Positions 25,589 to 33,366 of a stretch of 64,000 nt of DNA are shown in pieces. How positions within the stretch are numbered: position 1 is the first letter of the stretch; each line of letters starts with the position of its first letter. Under the pieces are notes generated by a model that was not told where the DNA came from, did not search any database, and saw nothing but the letters and a program-made list of their open reading frames with translations. The position numbers and the translations under genes were made by a program. Location of the stretch: positions 1 to 64,000 of the forward strand of contig NZ_FNEY01000013.1 in the NCBI RefSeq assembly GCF_900100305.1. The letters are read 5' to 3'. The stretch comes from Paracidovorax citrulli. GTDB lineage: Bacteria; Pseudomonadota; Gammaproteobacteria; Burkholderiales; Burkholderiaceae_C.

Positions 25589-26977
25589 ATGCGCTACCAC
25601 GCCACCCTGGGCGGCCAGGGCCATGTCTTCGACGATCTCCGCCAGGTGATGGCCCACGCCAGCCCGGCGCGCTCGGGCGACTACCTGGCCGGCGTGGGCG
25701 CGGCCACCGCGCAGCAGCGCATGGCGGCGCGCCACGTGCTGGCCGACCTGCCGCTCGCCACCTTCCTGAACGAAGCACTGGTGCCCTACGAGGACGATGC
25801 CATCACCCGCCTGGTCATCGACGGGCACGATGCCGCCGCCTTCGCACCCATCCGCTACATGACGGTGGGCGACTGGCGCAACTGGCTGTTGGGCGACGGG
25901 GCCACGCCCGAAGCGCTGGCCGCGCTCGCGCCCGGGCTCACGCCCGAGATGGTGTCGGCCGTGAGCAAGCTCATGCGCAACCAGGACCTGATCGCCGTGG
26001 CGCGCAAGTGCCGCGTGGTCACGCGTTTCCGCAACACGCTGGGCCTGCCCGGCCGCATCGCCGTGCGGCTGCAGCCCAACCATCCCACCGACGACCTGCG
26101 CGGCGTGGCCGCCTCGGTGCTGGACGGGCTGATGCTGGGCGCGGGCGATGCGGTGATCGGCATCAATCCGGTGTCCGACAGCATGGCCACGCTGGAGGGC
26201 CTGTGCCGCATGTTCGACACGCTGATCCAGGGCCTGGAGATTCCCACCCAGGCCTGCGTGCTGACCCACGTCACCAACACGCTGCAGCTCATGAACGCGG
26301 GCGTGCCGGTGGACCTGGTGTTCCAGTCCATCGGCGGCACCGAGAAGACCAACAGCGGCTTCGGCGTGAGCATCTCCGTGCTCGACGAAGCCTACGACGC
26401 CGCCCTGCAGCTGCGGCGCGGCACCGTGGGCGACAACGTCATGTACTTCGAGACCGGCCAGGGCAGCGCCCTCTCGGCCGGCGGTCACCATGGCGTGGAC
26501 CAGCAGACCTGCGAAGTCCGCGCCTATGCGCTGGCGCGCCGCTACCACCCGCTGCTGGTGAACACCGTGGTGGGCTTCATCGGCCCGGAATACCTCTACG
26601 ACGGCAAGCAGATCATCCGCGCTGGCCTGGAGGATCACTTCTGCGGCAAGCTGATGGGCCTGCCCATGGGCTGCGACATCTGCTACACCAACCATGCCGA
26701 GGCCGACCAGGACGACATGGACACGCTGCTGGTGCTGCTGGCGACCGCCGGGCTGAACTTCCTCATCGGCGTGCCGGGGGCGGACGACATCATGCTCAAC
26801 TACCAGAGCACCTCGTTCCACGATGCGCTCTTCCTGCGCGACACGCTGGGCCTGCAGCGCGCTCCAGAATTCGAGGAATGGCTGCAGCGGCAGGGCCTGA
26901 CCACGGCCGGGGGCCGGCTGCGCGACGGCGCCGCGCCGCTCGCGCTGGCGCACGTGCTGGGCACGCAGGCCCGCTGA
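25589..26977 (+). CDS. eutB: Ethanolamine ammonia-lyase large subunit
   Basis: A 462-residue catalytic subunit of the adenosylcobalamin-dependent lyase that splits ethanolamine to acetaldehyde and ammonia. Highly conserved blocks are visible, including MKLMRNQDL-like SKLMRNQDLIAVARK, RLQPNHPTDDLRGVAASV, GINPVSDSMATLEGL, HVTNTLQLMNAG, QSIGGTEKTNSGFG and MGCDICYTNHAEADQDDMD. A ribosome site (AAGGGA) precedes the ATG. No microcompartment (eut shell) genes are present, so this is the short catabolic type. Confidence 0.97.
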   Translation: MRYHATLGGQGHVFDDLRQVMAHASPARSGDYLAGVGAATAQQRMAARHVLADLPLATFLNEALVPYEDDAITRLVIDGHDAAAFAPIRYMTVGDWRNWLLGDGATPEALAALAPGLTPEMVSAVSKLMRNQDLIAVARKCRVVTRFRNTLGLPGRIAVRLQPNHPTDDLRGVAASVLDGLMLGAGDAVIGINPVSDSMATLEGLCRMFDTLIQGLEIPTQACVLTHVTNTLQLMNAGVPVDLVFQSIGGTEKTNSGFGVSISVLDEAYDAALQLRRGTVGDNVMYFETGQGSALSAGGHHGVDQQTCEVRAYALARRYHPLLVNTVVGFIGPEYLYDGKQIIRAGLEDHFCGKLMGLPMGCDICYTNHAEADQDDMDTLLVLLATAGLNFLIGVPGADDIMLNYQSTSFHDALFLRDTLGLQRAPEFEEWLQRQGLTTAGGRLRDGAAPLALAHVLGTQAR

Positions 26978-27018
26978 ACAGCCCCACCGCCCCCGACGCC
27001 CCCACCGCACGGAACGAC

Positions 27019-27894
27019 ATGGACGACTCCTCCCGCGACGACCAGGCCGCCGACGCGGCTCCCCGGCTCCCACCCCTGCCTGCGGCCACAGGTTCGCAGC
27101 CCTGCGTCACCGCCATGCCCTGGCACCACTGGCGCCAGGCCACGCCCGCGCGCATCGCCCTGGGCCGCGCAGGCGTGGCGGTTCCCACCGACGAGGCACT
27201 GCGCTTCGGCTGGGCGCACGCCATGGCCCGCGACGCCATCCATGCGCCGCTGGATGCCGAAGCCCTGGCCGCCGCGCTGCGCGATGCCGGGTACGAGGTG
27301 GTGCAGGCCCGCAGCCGCGCCGAAGACCGGGCCACCTACCTGCGCCGTCCCGACCTGGGCCGCCAGTTGCACCCGGAAGACGCCATGGCCCTGCAGGCGC
27401 ATGCCGCGCGCGCCGGGGCAACGAAGCCCGCGCTGTGCGTGGTGGTGGGCGACGGCCTTTCGTCGCTCGCCGTGCAGCGCCACGCCGTGCCGCTGCTGCA
27501 GGCGCTGGCGCCGCTGCTGCCCCCCGATACCAGCATGGCGCCGGTCGTGGTGGTGCGCCAGGCCCGCGTGGCGGTGGCCGACGAGGTGGGCGAACTGCTG
27601 GGCGCGGGCCTGAGCGCGATGCTGATCGGCGAACGGCCGGGCCTGAGTTCGCCCGACAGCCTGGGCATCTACCTCACGCACGCGCCCCGGCGCGGGCGCA
27701 GCGACGCGGAGCGCAACTGCATCTCCAACGTGCGGGCCGAAGGCCTGGGCTATGCCGCCGCCGCCTTCAAGCTGGCCTGGCTGATGCGCCAGGCCCGGCG
27801 GCTGGGCGCCACCGGCGTGGCACTCAAGGACGACAGCGACGCCGAATGGGCCCTGCAGGCACAGCGGGCGTCAGCGCGGCTGGGCGGTGGCTGA
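27019..27894 (+). CDS. eutC: Ethanolamine ammonia-lyase small subunit
   Basis: A 291-residue subunit that completes the cobalamin-binding site of the lyase. Conserved stretches include RIALGRAGVAVPTDEALRF, VVVGDGLSSLAVQRH, LIGERPGLSSPDSLGIYLTH and RNCISNVRAEGLGYAAAAFK. The ATG at 27019 with GGAA upstream gives an N-terminal extension of about 30 polar residues. The 3' end overlaps the convergent GGDEF gene by 24 bases. Confidence 0.96.
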   Translation: MDDSSRDDQAADAAPRLPPLPAATGSQPCVTAMPWHHWRQATPARIALGRAGVAVPTDEALRFGWAHAMARDAIHAPLDAEALAAALRDAGYEVVQARSRAEDRATYLRRPDLGRQLHPEDAMALQAHAARAGATKPALCVVVGDGLSSLAVQRHAVPLLQALAPLLPPDTSMAPVVVVRQARVAVADEVGELLGAGLSAMLIGERPGLSSPDSLGIYLTHAPRRGRSDAERNCISNVRAEGLGYAAAAFKLAWLMRQARRLGATGVALKDDSDAEWALQAQRASARLGGG

Positions 27895-29082
27895 CTCCGC
27901 GCCCGGCGCGCCCGCCGCGGGCGGGGGCACCTCGGCCGTGGTGGCCACCTGGTTGCGCCCCGAGCGCTTGGCACGGTACATGGCCTCGTCCGCGGCCGCG
28001 ACCAGCCCGTCCCAGCGATCGCCGGGCTCGAGCACGCCGCCGGCCACCCCGATACTGAGGGTAACGGGCACCGTACGGCCGGCGAACTCGAAATGCGCCT
28101 GCTCCACCGCGGCGCGCAGTTCGCCCGCCAGCACCTGTGCGCCAGCCAGAGGAGTGCGCGGCAGCAGCACCAGGAACTCCTCGCCGCCATAGCGGCCGAT
28201 GAGGTCCTGCGATCGCAGCCGCTCGCCCAGCACATCCACGACGCCGCACAGCACCTGGTCCCCCGCCAGATGGCCCAGGCCGTCGTTGATGCGCTTGAAA
28301 TGGTCGATGTCCAGCATCATCACCGACAGCGGCTCGCCCGAACGCACGGCCTGCGCCACGCAACGGTCCAGCGCCGCGATGGTCGCCCGGCGGTTGGGCA
28401 CGTCCGTGAGCGGATCGCGCGCGGCCATGCGCTCGTTGGCGGCGTCGGCGCGGTCCCGGGCCATGAAAATGAAACCGAAGGACGAAGCCTGCACCGTGAT
28501 GAAAGTGGCCAGAAAGGTCGCGTGCTGCCAGAAGTTCGCCTCCAGCAGGCCCGAAGCCGGCATGTGCCCCGTGATCGCCGCCAGCGCCCGCACCACCAGC
28601 ACGACGGCCTGCAGCCAGATGCCCGCGGCCACCATGCGCGCGCCGTAGCCTTCCGAGCGGTGCCGGCCGAGCGTCCACAGCACCAGCCCCAGCTGGGCCG
28701 GGTAGATGAGGCCCGCCAGTACCAGCCGGGCCGTGTAGTCCCCCAGGAAGGCCACGAACAGGGCGATCGTCAGGAGGACCGGCGGCACGGTGTGCAGCCA
28801 TGGCACCGGCCGCCGCAGGAACTGGTACACGGCCGCCAGCAGGCTCGCGAACACCCCGGCCAGCAGGCCGTTGGCCACCACGATCGACAGCACGTCGGGA
28901 ATCCGGCCGCGCAGCGCGAGCAGCACATAGGCCAGCGACTGCATCAGCAGGGCCGCCGCCCACAGGCCCAGCCCCTCGCGGCGGCGGCGGGCCGCCACCA
29001 GCAGCATCCCCGCCGCCATGACCAGCGAGCCCACGACGGTCATCACCAGCATGGTCGGCAGGTGCAGCAGGGACTCGGACAT
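27871..29082 (-). CDS. Membrane diguanylate cyclase (GGDEF)
   Basis: A 403-residue protein. Residues 1 to about 215 contain six or seven hydrophobic segments with no recognised sensor domain. The GGDEF domain follows (about 235-380): RDPLTDVPNRRA, LDIDHFKRINDGLGH and an intact active site RYGGEEFLVLLP. An inhibitory I-site RSQD lies five residues before GGEEF, so product inhibition is expected. It would make cyclic di-GMP. The ATG at 29082 was chosen because the open frame upstream lacks sense. The convergent overlap with eutC suggests no functional link. Confidence 0.92.
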   Translation of the reverse strand: MSESLLHLPTMLVMTVVGSLVMAAGMLLVAARRRREGLGLWAAALLMQSLAYVLLALRGRIPDVLSIVVANGLLAGVFASLLAAVYQFLRRPVPWLHTVPPVLLTIALFVAFLGDYTARLVLAGLIYPAQLGLVLWTLGRHRSEGYGARMVAAGIWLQAVVLVVRALAAITGHMPASGLLEANFWQHATFLATFITVQASSFGFIFMARDRADAANERMAARDPLTDVPNRRATIAALDRCVAQAVRSGEPLSVMMLDIDHFKRINDGLGHLAGDQVLCGVVDVLGERLRSQDLIGRYGGEEFLVLLPRTPLAGAQVLAGELRAAVEQAHFEFAGRTVPVTLSIGVAGGVLEPGDRWDGLVAAADEAMYRAKRSGRNQVATTAEVPPPAAGAPGAESATAQPR

Positions 29083-29203
29083 GGCGTGGAGCGAAAAAAG
29101 AGCGGTCGTGCCGGGCGCCGGAGAATACGCGAAGGCGCTGCGGCACGCTGCCGCCAGGGTTACAGGCCATGGGCGATGGCGGCGTGCAAAGCGCCGGAAC
29201 GCG

Positions 29204-29788
29204 TCAGTCGTGCTCGAAATGGAACACGGCCGTGCCGGCCATGGCGTTGGGCAGCCAGCGCACTTCCCGCCCCTTCTGCAGGCCGAACGCGTCGAGAACG
29301 CGCAGCCGGTTCTTGTGCGCGAGCACCTCGAAATCCTTGAAGGTGCCGACACGGATGTTGGGCGTGTCGTACCACTGGTAGGGCAGCCGCCGCGTGACGG
29401 GCATGCGCCCGCGCAATACCGACAGCCGGTTGGGCCAGTGCGCGAAGTTCGGGAACGCGACGATGCCCGCCCGCCCCACCCGCGCCGTCTCGCGCAGCAT
29501 CACCTCGGCGTTGCGCAGGTGCTGCAGCGTGTCGATCTGCAGGACCACGTCGAACGAGTTGTCGCCGAACATCGCGAGCCCCTCGTCCAGGTTGAGCTGC
29601 ACCACGTTCACGCCGCGTCGCACGCAGGCCAGCACGTTCGCATCGTCGATCTCGACACCGTAGCCCGTGCAGCCGCGCTCGCGCTGCAGCATGTCGAGCA
29701 GCGCGCCGTCGCCGCAACCCAGATCGAGCACGCGCGCGCCATGGGGCACGAGACGCGCGATCGCGTGCATGGTGGATGGATCGCTCAT
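29204..29788 (-). CDS. metW: Methionine biosynthesis protein MetW
   Basis: A 194-residue SAM-methyltransferase-fold protein with motif [23 protein letters not shown], and the family's [19 protein letters not shown] and [16 protein letters not shown]. MetW is required with MetX for homoserine acylation in many proteobacteria; its exact role is less clear. The ATG overlaps the metX stop by four bases (ATGA), the usual metXW arrangement. Confidence 0.95.
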   Translation of the reverse strand: MSDPSTMHAIARLVPHGARVLDLGCGDGALLDMLQRERGCTGYGVEIDDANVLACVRRGVNVVQLNLDEGLAMFGDNSFDVVLQIDTLQHLRNAEVMLRETARVGRAGIVAFPNFAHWPNRLSVLRGRMPVTRRLPYQWYDTPNIRVGTFKDFEVLAHKNRLRVLDAFGLQKGREVRWLPNAMAGTAVFHFEHD

Positions 29789-30915
29789 GCGGAGGTCTCC
29801 CTGGCAATGCCGTCGAAGTAGGAACGCATCAGGCCCATGTAGCGCGCATCGTCGAGCAGGAAGGCATCGTGGCCGTGGGGTGCGTCGATCTCGGCGTAGC
29901 TCACGTCGCGCCGGTTCTCCAGCAGGGCCTTGACGATCTCCCGGCTGCGCGCGGGCGAGAAGCGCCAGTCGGTGGTGAAGCTCACCAGCAGGAACTTCGC
30001 CCGGGCGCGGGCGAGCGCCAGAGTGAGGTTGCCGCCGAAGGCGAGCGCCGGATCGAAGTAGTCCAGCGCCCGCGTGATGAGCAGGTAGGTATTGGCATCG
30101 AAGTAATCGCTGAACTTGTCGCCCTGGTAGCGCAAATAGCTCTCGATCTGGAACTCGATGTCCTGCGTGCTGTATCGGGGCGCCAGTCCTTCGCGCAGCT
30201 GCCGGCCGAACTTCTCGTTCATCACGTCGTCCGACAGGTACGTGATGTGGCCGATCATGCGCGCGATGCGCAGCCCCCGCTTCGGGATGGTGCCGTGGCG
30301 GTAGAAGTGCCCGCCGTGGAAGTCCGGGTCGGTGACGATCGCGCGGCGCGCCACCTCGTTGAACGCGATGTTCTCCGCGGTGAGATTGGGCGCGCTCGCC
30401 ACCACCACCGCATGCCGCATGCGCTCGGGGTACTGCAGCGTCCACGACAGCGCCTGCATGCCGCCCAGGCTGCCGCCCAGCACGGCGGCGAGCTGCTGCA
30501 CGCCCAGGCGGTCCAGCAGCCGCGCCTGGGCGTTCACCCAGTCCTCCACCGTCACCACGGGAAAGTCGGCGCCATAGACCTCGCCCGTGTCCGGGTGCGT
30601 GTGCATCGGTCCGGTGGAGCCGAAGCACGAGCCCAGGTTGTTGATGCCGATCACGAAGAAACGGTCGGTGTCCACCGGTTTGCCCGGGCCGATCATGTTG
30701 TCCCACCAGCCCTCGCTGCGGGGCTGCCCCTCGTACACGCCCGCCACGTGGTGCGAGGCGTTCAGGGCATGGCACACCAGCACCGCGTTGGAGCGGTCGG
30801 CGTTCAGGGTGCCGTAGGTTTCGTAGGCCAGCGTGTAGTCGCGGATCGACGCGCCCCCCTGCAGGGGCAGCGGCTCCGCGAAGTGCATGGATTGCGGTGT
30901 GGCGATGAACGACAT
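29785..30915 (-). CDS. metX: Homoserine O-acyltransferase (MetX)
   Basis: A 376-residue alpha/beta-hydrolase that activates homoserine at the start of methionine synthesis. The nucleophile Ser149 lies in [11 protein letters not shown]; other blocks are [31 protein letters not shown] and the C-terminal His of [10 protein letters not shown]. Many proteobacterial MetX paired with MetW use succinyl-CoA, so O-succinyltransferase is likely, though sequence inspection alone cannot settle acyl specificity. The start at 30915 has no Shine-Dalgarno and lies just past an intrinsic terminator controlled by a SAM-II-like element. Confidence 0.93.
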   Translation of the reverse strand: MSFIATPQSMHFAEPLPLQGGASIRDYTLAYETYGTLNADRSNAVLVCHALNASHHVAGVYEGQPRSEGWWDNMIGPGKPVDTDRFFVIGINNLGSCFGSTGPMHTHPDTGEVYGADFPVVTVEDWVNAQARLLDRLGVQQLAAVLGGSLGGMQALSWTLQYPERMRHAVVVASAPNLTAENIAFNEVARRAIVTDPDFHGGHFYRHGTIPKRGLRIARMIGHITYLSDDVMNEKFGRQLREGLAPRYSTQDIEFQIESYLRYQGDKFSDYFDANTYLLITRALDYFDPALAFGGNLTLALARARAKFLLVSFTTDWRFSPARSREIVKALLENRRDVSYAEIDAPHGHDAFLLDDARYMGLMRSYFDGIARETSA

Positions 30916-30919
30916 GGAT

Positions 30920-30954
30920 GAAAAAACCCGGCATCGCTAAAAACGAGGCCGGGT
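30920..30954 (-). terminator. Intrinsic terminator in metX leader (riboswitch expression platform)
   Basis: On the minus strand ACCCGGC and GCCGGGT form a seven-base-pair stem around a 15-base loop, followed by TTTTTTC and then the metX ATG five bases later. The aptamer's 3' end (AAAGACCCG) can pair with CGGGTTTTT of this terminator, including one G-U pair, giving a mutually exclusive antiterminator. Confidence 0.75.
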
Positions 30955-30974
30955 CGTCGCACTGCACCAACGGT

Positions 30975-31027
30975 CGGGTCTTTAGCTGGATTTATAGAGC
31001 GCCCGCAAGCGGTGGCAAATCGGCGCG
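30975..31027 (-). promoter_or_regulatory. SAM-II-like riboswitch aptamer upstream of metX
   Basis: The minus strand shows in order CGCGCCGATTTG, a CGCTTGC segment, GGGCGC, TATAAAT and AGCTAAAGA. This matches the SAM-II (metA/SAM-alpha) layout: an outer stem (GCGCC/GGCGC), an L1 loop with GATTTG, and a 3' tail AGCTAAA that folds back as a pseudoknot. A -10-like CATAAT about ten bases upstream (31037-31042) would start the transcript at the aptamer's edge. High SAM should favour the terminator at 30920-30954. Confidence 0.8.
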
Positions 31028-31037
31028 TGTCCGGCGA

Positions 31038-31616
31038 TTATGCCAAAGGACCGGGGGCCGGTGCGAACAGCGCGACAAGCCCCAGCACCACGAAGATGAC
31101 GGCCGACACCACGTGCACCGCGCGGATCGGCACGCGCCGGGTGATGCGCTCGCCCAGCCAGACCACCGGCGCGTTGGCGAGCATCATGCCCAGCGTCGTG
31201 CCCGCCACCACCCAGAAATAGGCGCTGTACTGGGCGGCCAGCATGACGGTGGCGACCTGCGTCTTGTCGCCCATCTCGGCGAGGAAGAACGCCACCAGCG
31301 TGGTGCCGAACACGCCGAAGCGCGGAGTGCCGCCCGTCTCGTCGTCGTCCAGCTTGTCGGGAATGAGCATCCACACCGCCATGGCGATGAACGACAGGCC
31401 GAGGATCCAGCGCAGCATCTGCGGCCCGATGACGGTGGTCACCCAGGCGCCCACGGCACCGGCGAGCGCGTGATTGGCGGTGGTGGCCACCAGGATGCCC
31501 AGCACGATGGGCCAGGGCTTGCGGAAGCGGGCCGCCAGGACGAGGGAGAGGAGCTGGGTCTTGTCGCCCATCTCCGCGAGCGCGACGATGGACGTGGATA
31601 CGAGGAAAGCTTCCAT
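31038..31616 (-). CDS. TMEM165/GDT1-family manganese exporter
   Basis: A 192-residue membrane protein of the former UPF0016 family. It has six predicted membrane segments and the duplicated signature ALAEMGDKTQLL (residues 13-24) and FLAEMGDKTQVA, which supply the cation path. Bacterial members export Mn2+ and protect against manganese excess. A yybP-ykoY riboswitch lies directly upstream, which strongly supports the Mn role. Its stop codon lies inside the putative metX promoter. Confidence 0.9.
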   Translation of the reverse strand: MEAFLVSTSIVALAEMGDKTQLLSLVLAARFRKPWPIVLGILVATTANHALAGAVGAWVTTVIGPQMLRWILGLSFIAMAVWMLIPDKLDDDETGGTPRFGVFGTTLVAFFLAEMGDKTQVATVMLAAQYSAYFWVVAGTTLGMMLANAPVVWLGERITRRVPIRAVHVVSAVIFVVLGLVALFAPAPGPLA

Positions 31617-31649
31617 GGGGTGGGGTTATCCGGCCGGATGTGTGGACAG

Positions 31650-31697
31650 CATTGACTGCGCCCCGACTCCGGCCTTGGGATCGGTGCACAGTCAATG
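31650..31697 (-). promoter_or_regulatory. Alternative hairpin, expression platform of Mn riboswitch
   Basis: Arms ATTGACTG (31696-31689, minus) and CAGTCAAT (31658-31651, minus) are perfectly complementary. The first arm contains the 3' strand of the aptamer's basal stem (GACTG). Forming this hairpin would therefore unpair the aptamer, a switch between two states. No T-run follows, so control is likely translational or Rho-dependent. Confidence 0.65.
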
Positions 31698-31811
31698 GTC
31701 TCGCCCAGTCCGGCTGAACCGCGTGCGCCATAGGCCGAGAGGGCCCAAGTTTGTTGACGCATGCCCCCGTGCGCGCATGGCGCCGGGCGGGCTACTCCCC
31801 AGAGACTGCGG
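31688..31811 (-). promoter_or_regulatory. yybP-ykoY manganese riboswitch
   Basis: Minus strand, 5' to 3': CAGTCTCTGGGGAGTAGCC, a variable GC-rich arm, CGTCAACA, a second arm, and GGGCGAGACCATTGACTG. GGGGAGTAG, TCAACA and GCGAGACCA are the conserved landmarks of this class, and CAGTC/GACTG close the basal stem. A TACAAT at about 31815-31820 (minus strand) would serve as -10. Mn2+ binding should raise expression of the exporter downstream. Confidence 0.85.
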
Positions 31812-32036
31812 TGATTGTAGTGCACGCGGCTGTGGCCCCCTCGGGAGCACGGCAGCTCATCCGTAATGGAAAGTTCGGGTAAACACCCATCGCGAACGTT
31901 GCAAGCACGCCAATTTCCCTGCTCCAGGCTGGAACAGTTGGTTGATAATGGTTCGGCTTTTCTGCCTGCAGGAATGCACGTTGCGGTGTTTGGTCGGTTT
32001 CGCGTCTCTGAAATCGTCAGGTTTGCTGATTGCGTC

Positions 32037-32073
32037 GGGCTCCATCGCGTTTTCATGTTTCTTTAAGGAGTCC
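32037..32073 (+). promoter_or_regulatory. SD-sequestering hairpin in first RRM mRNA leader
   Basis: GGGCTCC (32037-32043) pairs with GGAGTCC (32067-32073), including one G-U pair, burying the AAGGAG ribosome site of the 32077 gene. The loop reads ATCGCGTTTTCATGTTTC and resembles that of the paralogue. The whole gap 31830-32076 lacks a gene and probably forms a long 5' UTR; a GATAAT at 31944-31949 is the best -10 candidate. Confidence 0.6.
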
Positions 32074-32076
32074 TTC

Positions 32077-32448
32077 ATGGGCAACAAACTCTACGTGGGC
32101 AACCTGCCCTATTCCTTCCGCGACGACGATCTGCAACAGACGTTCAGCCAGTACGGTTCCGTGGCCAGCGCCAAGGTCATGATGGAACGCGACACCGGCC
32201 GCTCCAAGGGCTTCGGCTTCGTCGAGATGGGCAGCGATGCCGAGGCACAGGCCGCCATCCAGGGCGCGCACGGCCAGAACTTCGGCGGCCGCGACCTCGT
32301 GGTCAACGAAGCCCGTCCGATGGAACCCCGTCCCCCCCGCAGCGGTGGCTTCGGTGGCGGCAACGGCGGCGGCTTCGGCGGTGGCCGCAGCGGCGGCGGC
32401 TACGGTGGCGGCAATGGCGGTGGCTACGGCGGCGGTCGCGGCTACTGA
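32077..32448 (+). CDS. Glycine-rich RNA-binding protein (RRM), copy 1
   Basis: A 123-residue protein: one RNA-recognition motif (residues 3-80) with RNP2 LYVGNL (5-10) and RNP1 KGFGFVEM (44-51), then a Gly/Arg/Tyr tail (GGGFGGGRSGGGYGGG). Such bacterial RRM proteins are commonly cold-induced and may act as RNA chaperones. It is preceded by AAGGAG inside a hairpin and followed by its own terminator. A longer paralogue lies 263 bases downstream, so the pair arose by tandem duplication including the leader. Confidence 0.93.
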   Translation: MGNKLYVGNLPYSFRDDDLQQTFSQYGSVASAKVMMERDTGRSKGFGFVEMGSDAEAQAAIQGAHGQNFGGRDLVVNEARPMEPRPPRSGGFGGGNGGGFGGGRSGGGYGGGNGGGYGGGRGY

Positions 32449-32481
32449 TGTGCCAGCAACCTCCGGGTTGCGAATGGATAC

Positions 32482-32511
32482 AAAAAAGGGCCTCTCGAGG
32501 CCCTTTTTTTA
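32482..32511 (+). terminator. Terminator after RRM copy 1
   Basis: AAAAAAGGGCCTC pairs with GAGGCCCTTTTTTT around a very short loop; a textbook bidirectional terminator 34 bases after the stop. Confidence 0.9.
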
Positions 32512-32668
32512 TTGATGCACAGGCGCAGCAAGGGTGTGGTTCCGCTTGATCTTTTGCAGGCTTTATGGACCATAATGCTTCGGCGAAAAATGTTTTTTTC
32601 GCGTTGCATTGCGGGGATCCGTCAGTTTCGCGCGTAGGGGCTCTTTGTGACCGACCGGCTGCGTTTTC

Positions 32669-32708
32669 GGGACTCCATCGCTTTTTCCATGTGTTTTTGA
32701 GGAGTCCC
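32669..32708 (+). promoter_or_regulatory. SD-sequestering hairpin in second RRM mRNA leader
   Basis: GGGACTCC (32669-32676) pairs perfectly with GGAGTCCC (32701-32708), enclosing the GAGGAG ribosome site seven bases before the ATG at 32712. The loop ATCGCTTTTTCCATGTGTTT matches that of copy 1 closely. Stem and loop are preserved although flanking leader sequence has diverged. Confidence 0.65.
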
Positions 32709-32711
32709 GTG

Positions 32712-33254
32712 ATGGGCAACAAACTGTACGTCGGCAACCTGCCGTACTCCGTGCGCGACAACGATCTCGAGCAGGCGTTCGGCCAGTTCGGCGCCGTGAC
32801 CAGCGCCAAGGTCATGATGGAGCGGGATACCGGCCGTTCCAAGGGCTTCGGCTTCGTCGAGATGGGCAGCGATGCCGAGGCGCAGGCCGCCATCAACGGC
32901 ATGAACGGGCAGGCCCTGGGCGGCCGCAGCATCGTGGTGAACGAAGCACGCCCCATGGAGCCGCGCCCGCCCCGTAGCGGTGGCGGCTTCGGCGGCGGTG
33001 GTGGTGGCGGCTACGGCGGTGGCCGCAGCGGTGGCGGCTATGGCGGTGGCGGTGGTGGCGGCTATGGTGGCGGCTATGGTGGCGGCCGTGGCGACGGCGG
33101 CGGCGGTTACGGCGGTGGCCGCGGCGGCGACAGCGGCGGCGGCTATGGCGGCCGCGGCGACGGCGGCTTCCGCAGCCCGTACGGCTCGGGTGCCCGCAAT
33201 GGCGGCGGCGGTGGCCGCGGCGGCTACGGCGGCGGCAACAACGGCGGCTATTGA
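32712..33254 (+). CDS. Glycine-rich RNA-binding protein (RRM), copy 2
   Basis: A 180-residue paralogue of the preceding gene. The RRM is nearly identical (same RNP1, KGFGFVEMGSDAEAQAAI), but the C-terminal tail is about 55 residues longer, with GGYGGGRGG-type repeats interspersed with Asp and a FRSPYGSGARNG insert. The tail suggests RNA-driven assembly or condensation. Its leader keeps the same SD-hiding hairpin. It ends in a terminator at 33317. Confidence 0.93.
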   Translation: MGNKLYVGNLPYSVRDNDLEQAFGQFGAVTSAKVMMERDTGRSKGFGFVEMGSDAEAQAAINGMNGQALGGRSIVVNEARPMEPRPPRSGGGFGGGGGGGYGGGRSGGGYGGGGGGGYGGGYGGGRGDGGGGYGGGRGGDSGGGYGGRGDGGFRSPYGSGARNGGGGGRGGYGGGNNGGY

Positions 33255-33316
33255 GCCCCTTGCCGGCACGCCCCTCTCGCGGGGGTCCGTGCCAGCCAGC
33301 CACTCCAGGATTTCCC

Positions 33317-33340
33317 AGGCCCCTTCCAAGGGGCCTTTTT
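33317..33340 (+). terminator. Terminator after RRM copy 2
   Basis: AGGCCCCTT and AAGGGGCCT form a nine-base-pair stem around two bases, followed by TTTTCTTTT. Confidence 0.88.
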
Positions 33341-33366
33341 CTTTTACGGCGGCATGCGCCCGCCGA

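Noticed and set aside
30987-30996. TATAAAT as the metX -10 box
   Set aside because: It lies inside the SAM-II-like aptamer in the conserved position before AGCTAAA; a better -10 (CATAAT) lies upstream of the aptamer.
6783-31885. Similar TTCGGGTAAAC(A)CC strings near 6795 and 31872
   Set aside because: Two short GC-rich matches in unrelated contexts; no consistent position relative to genes, so chance is a sufficient explanation.
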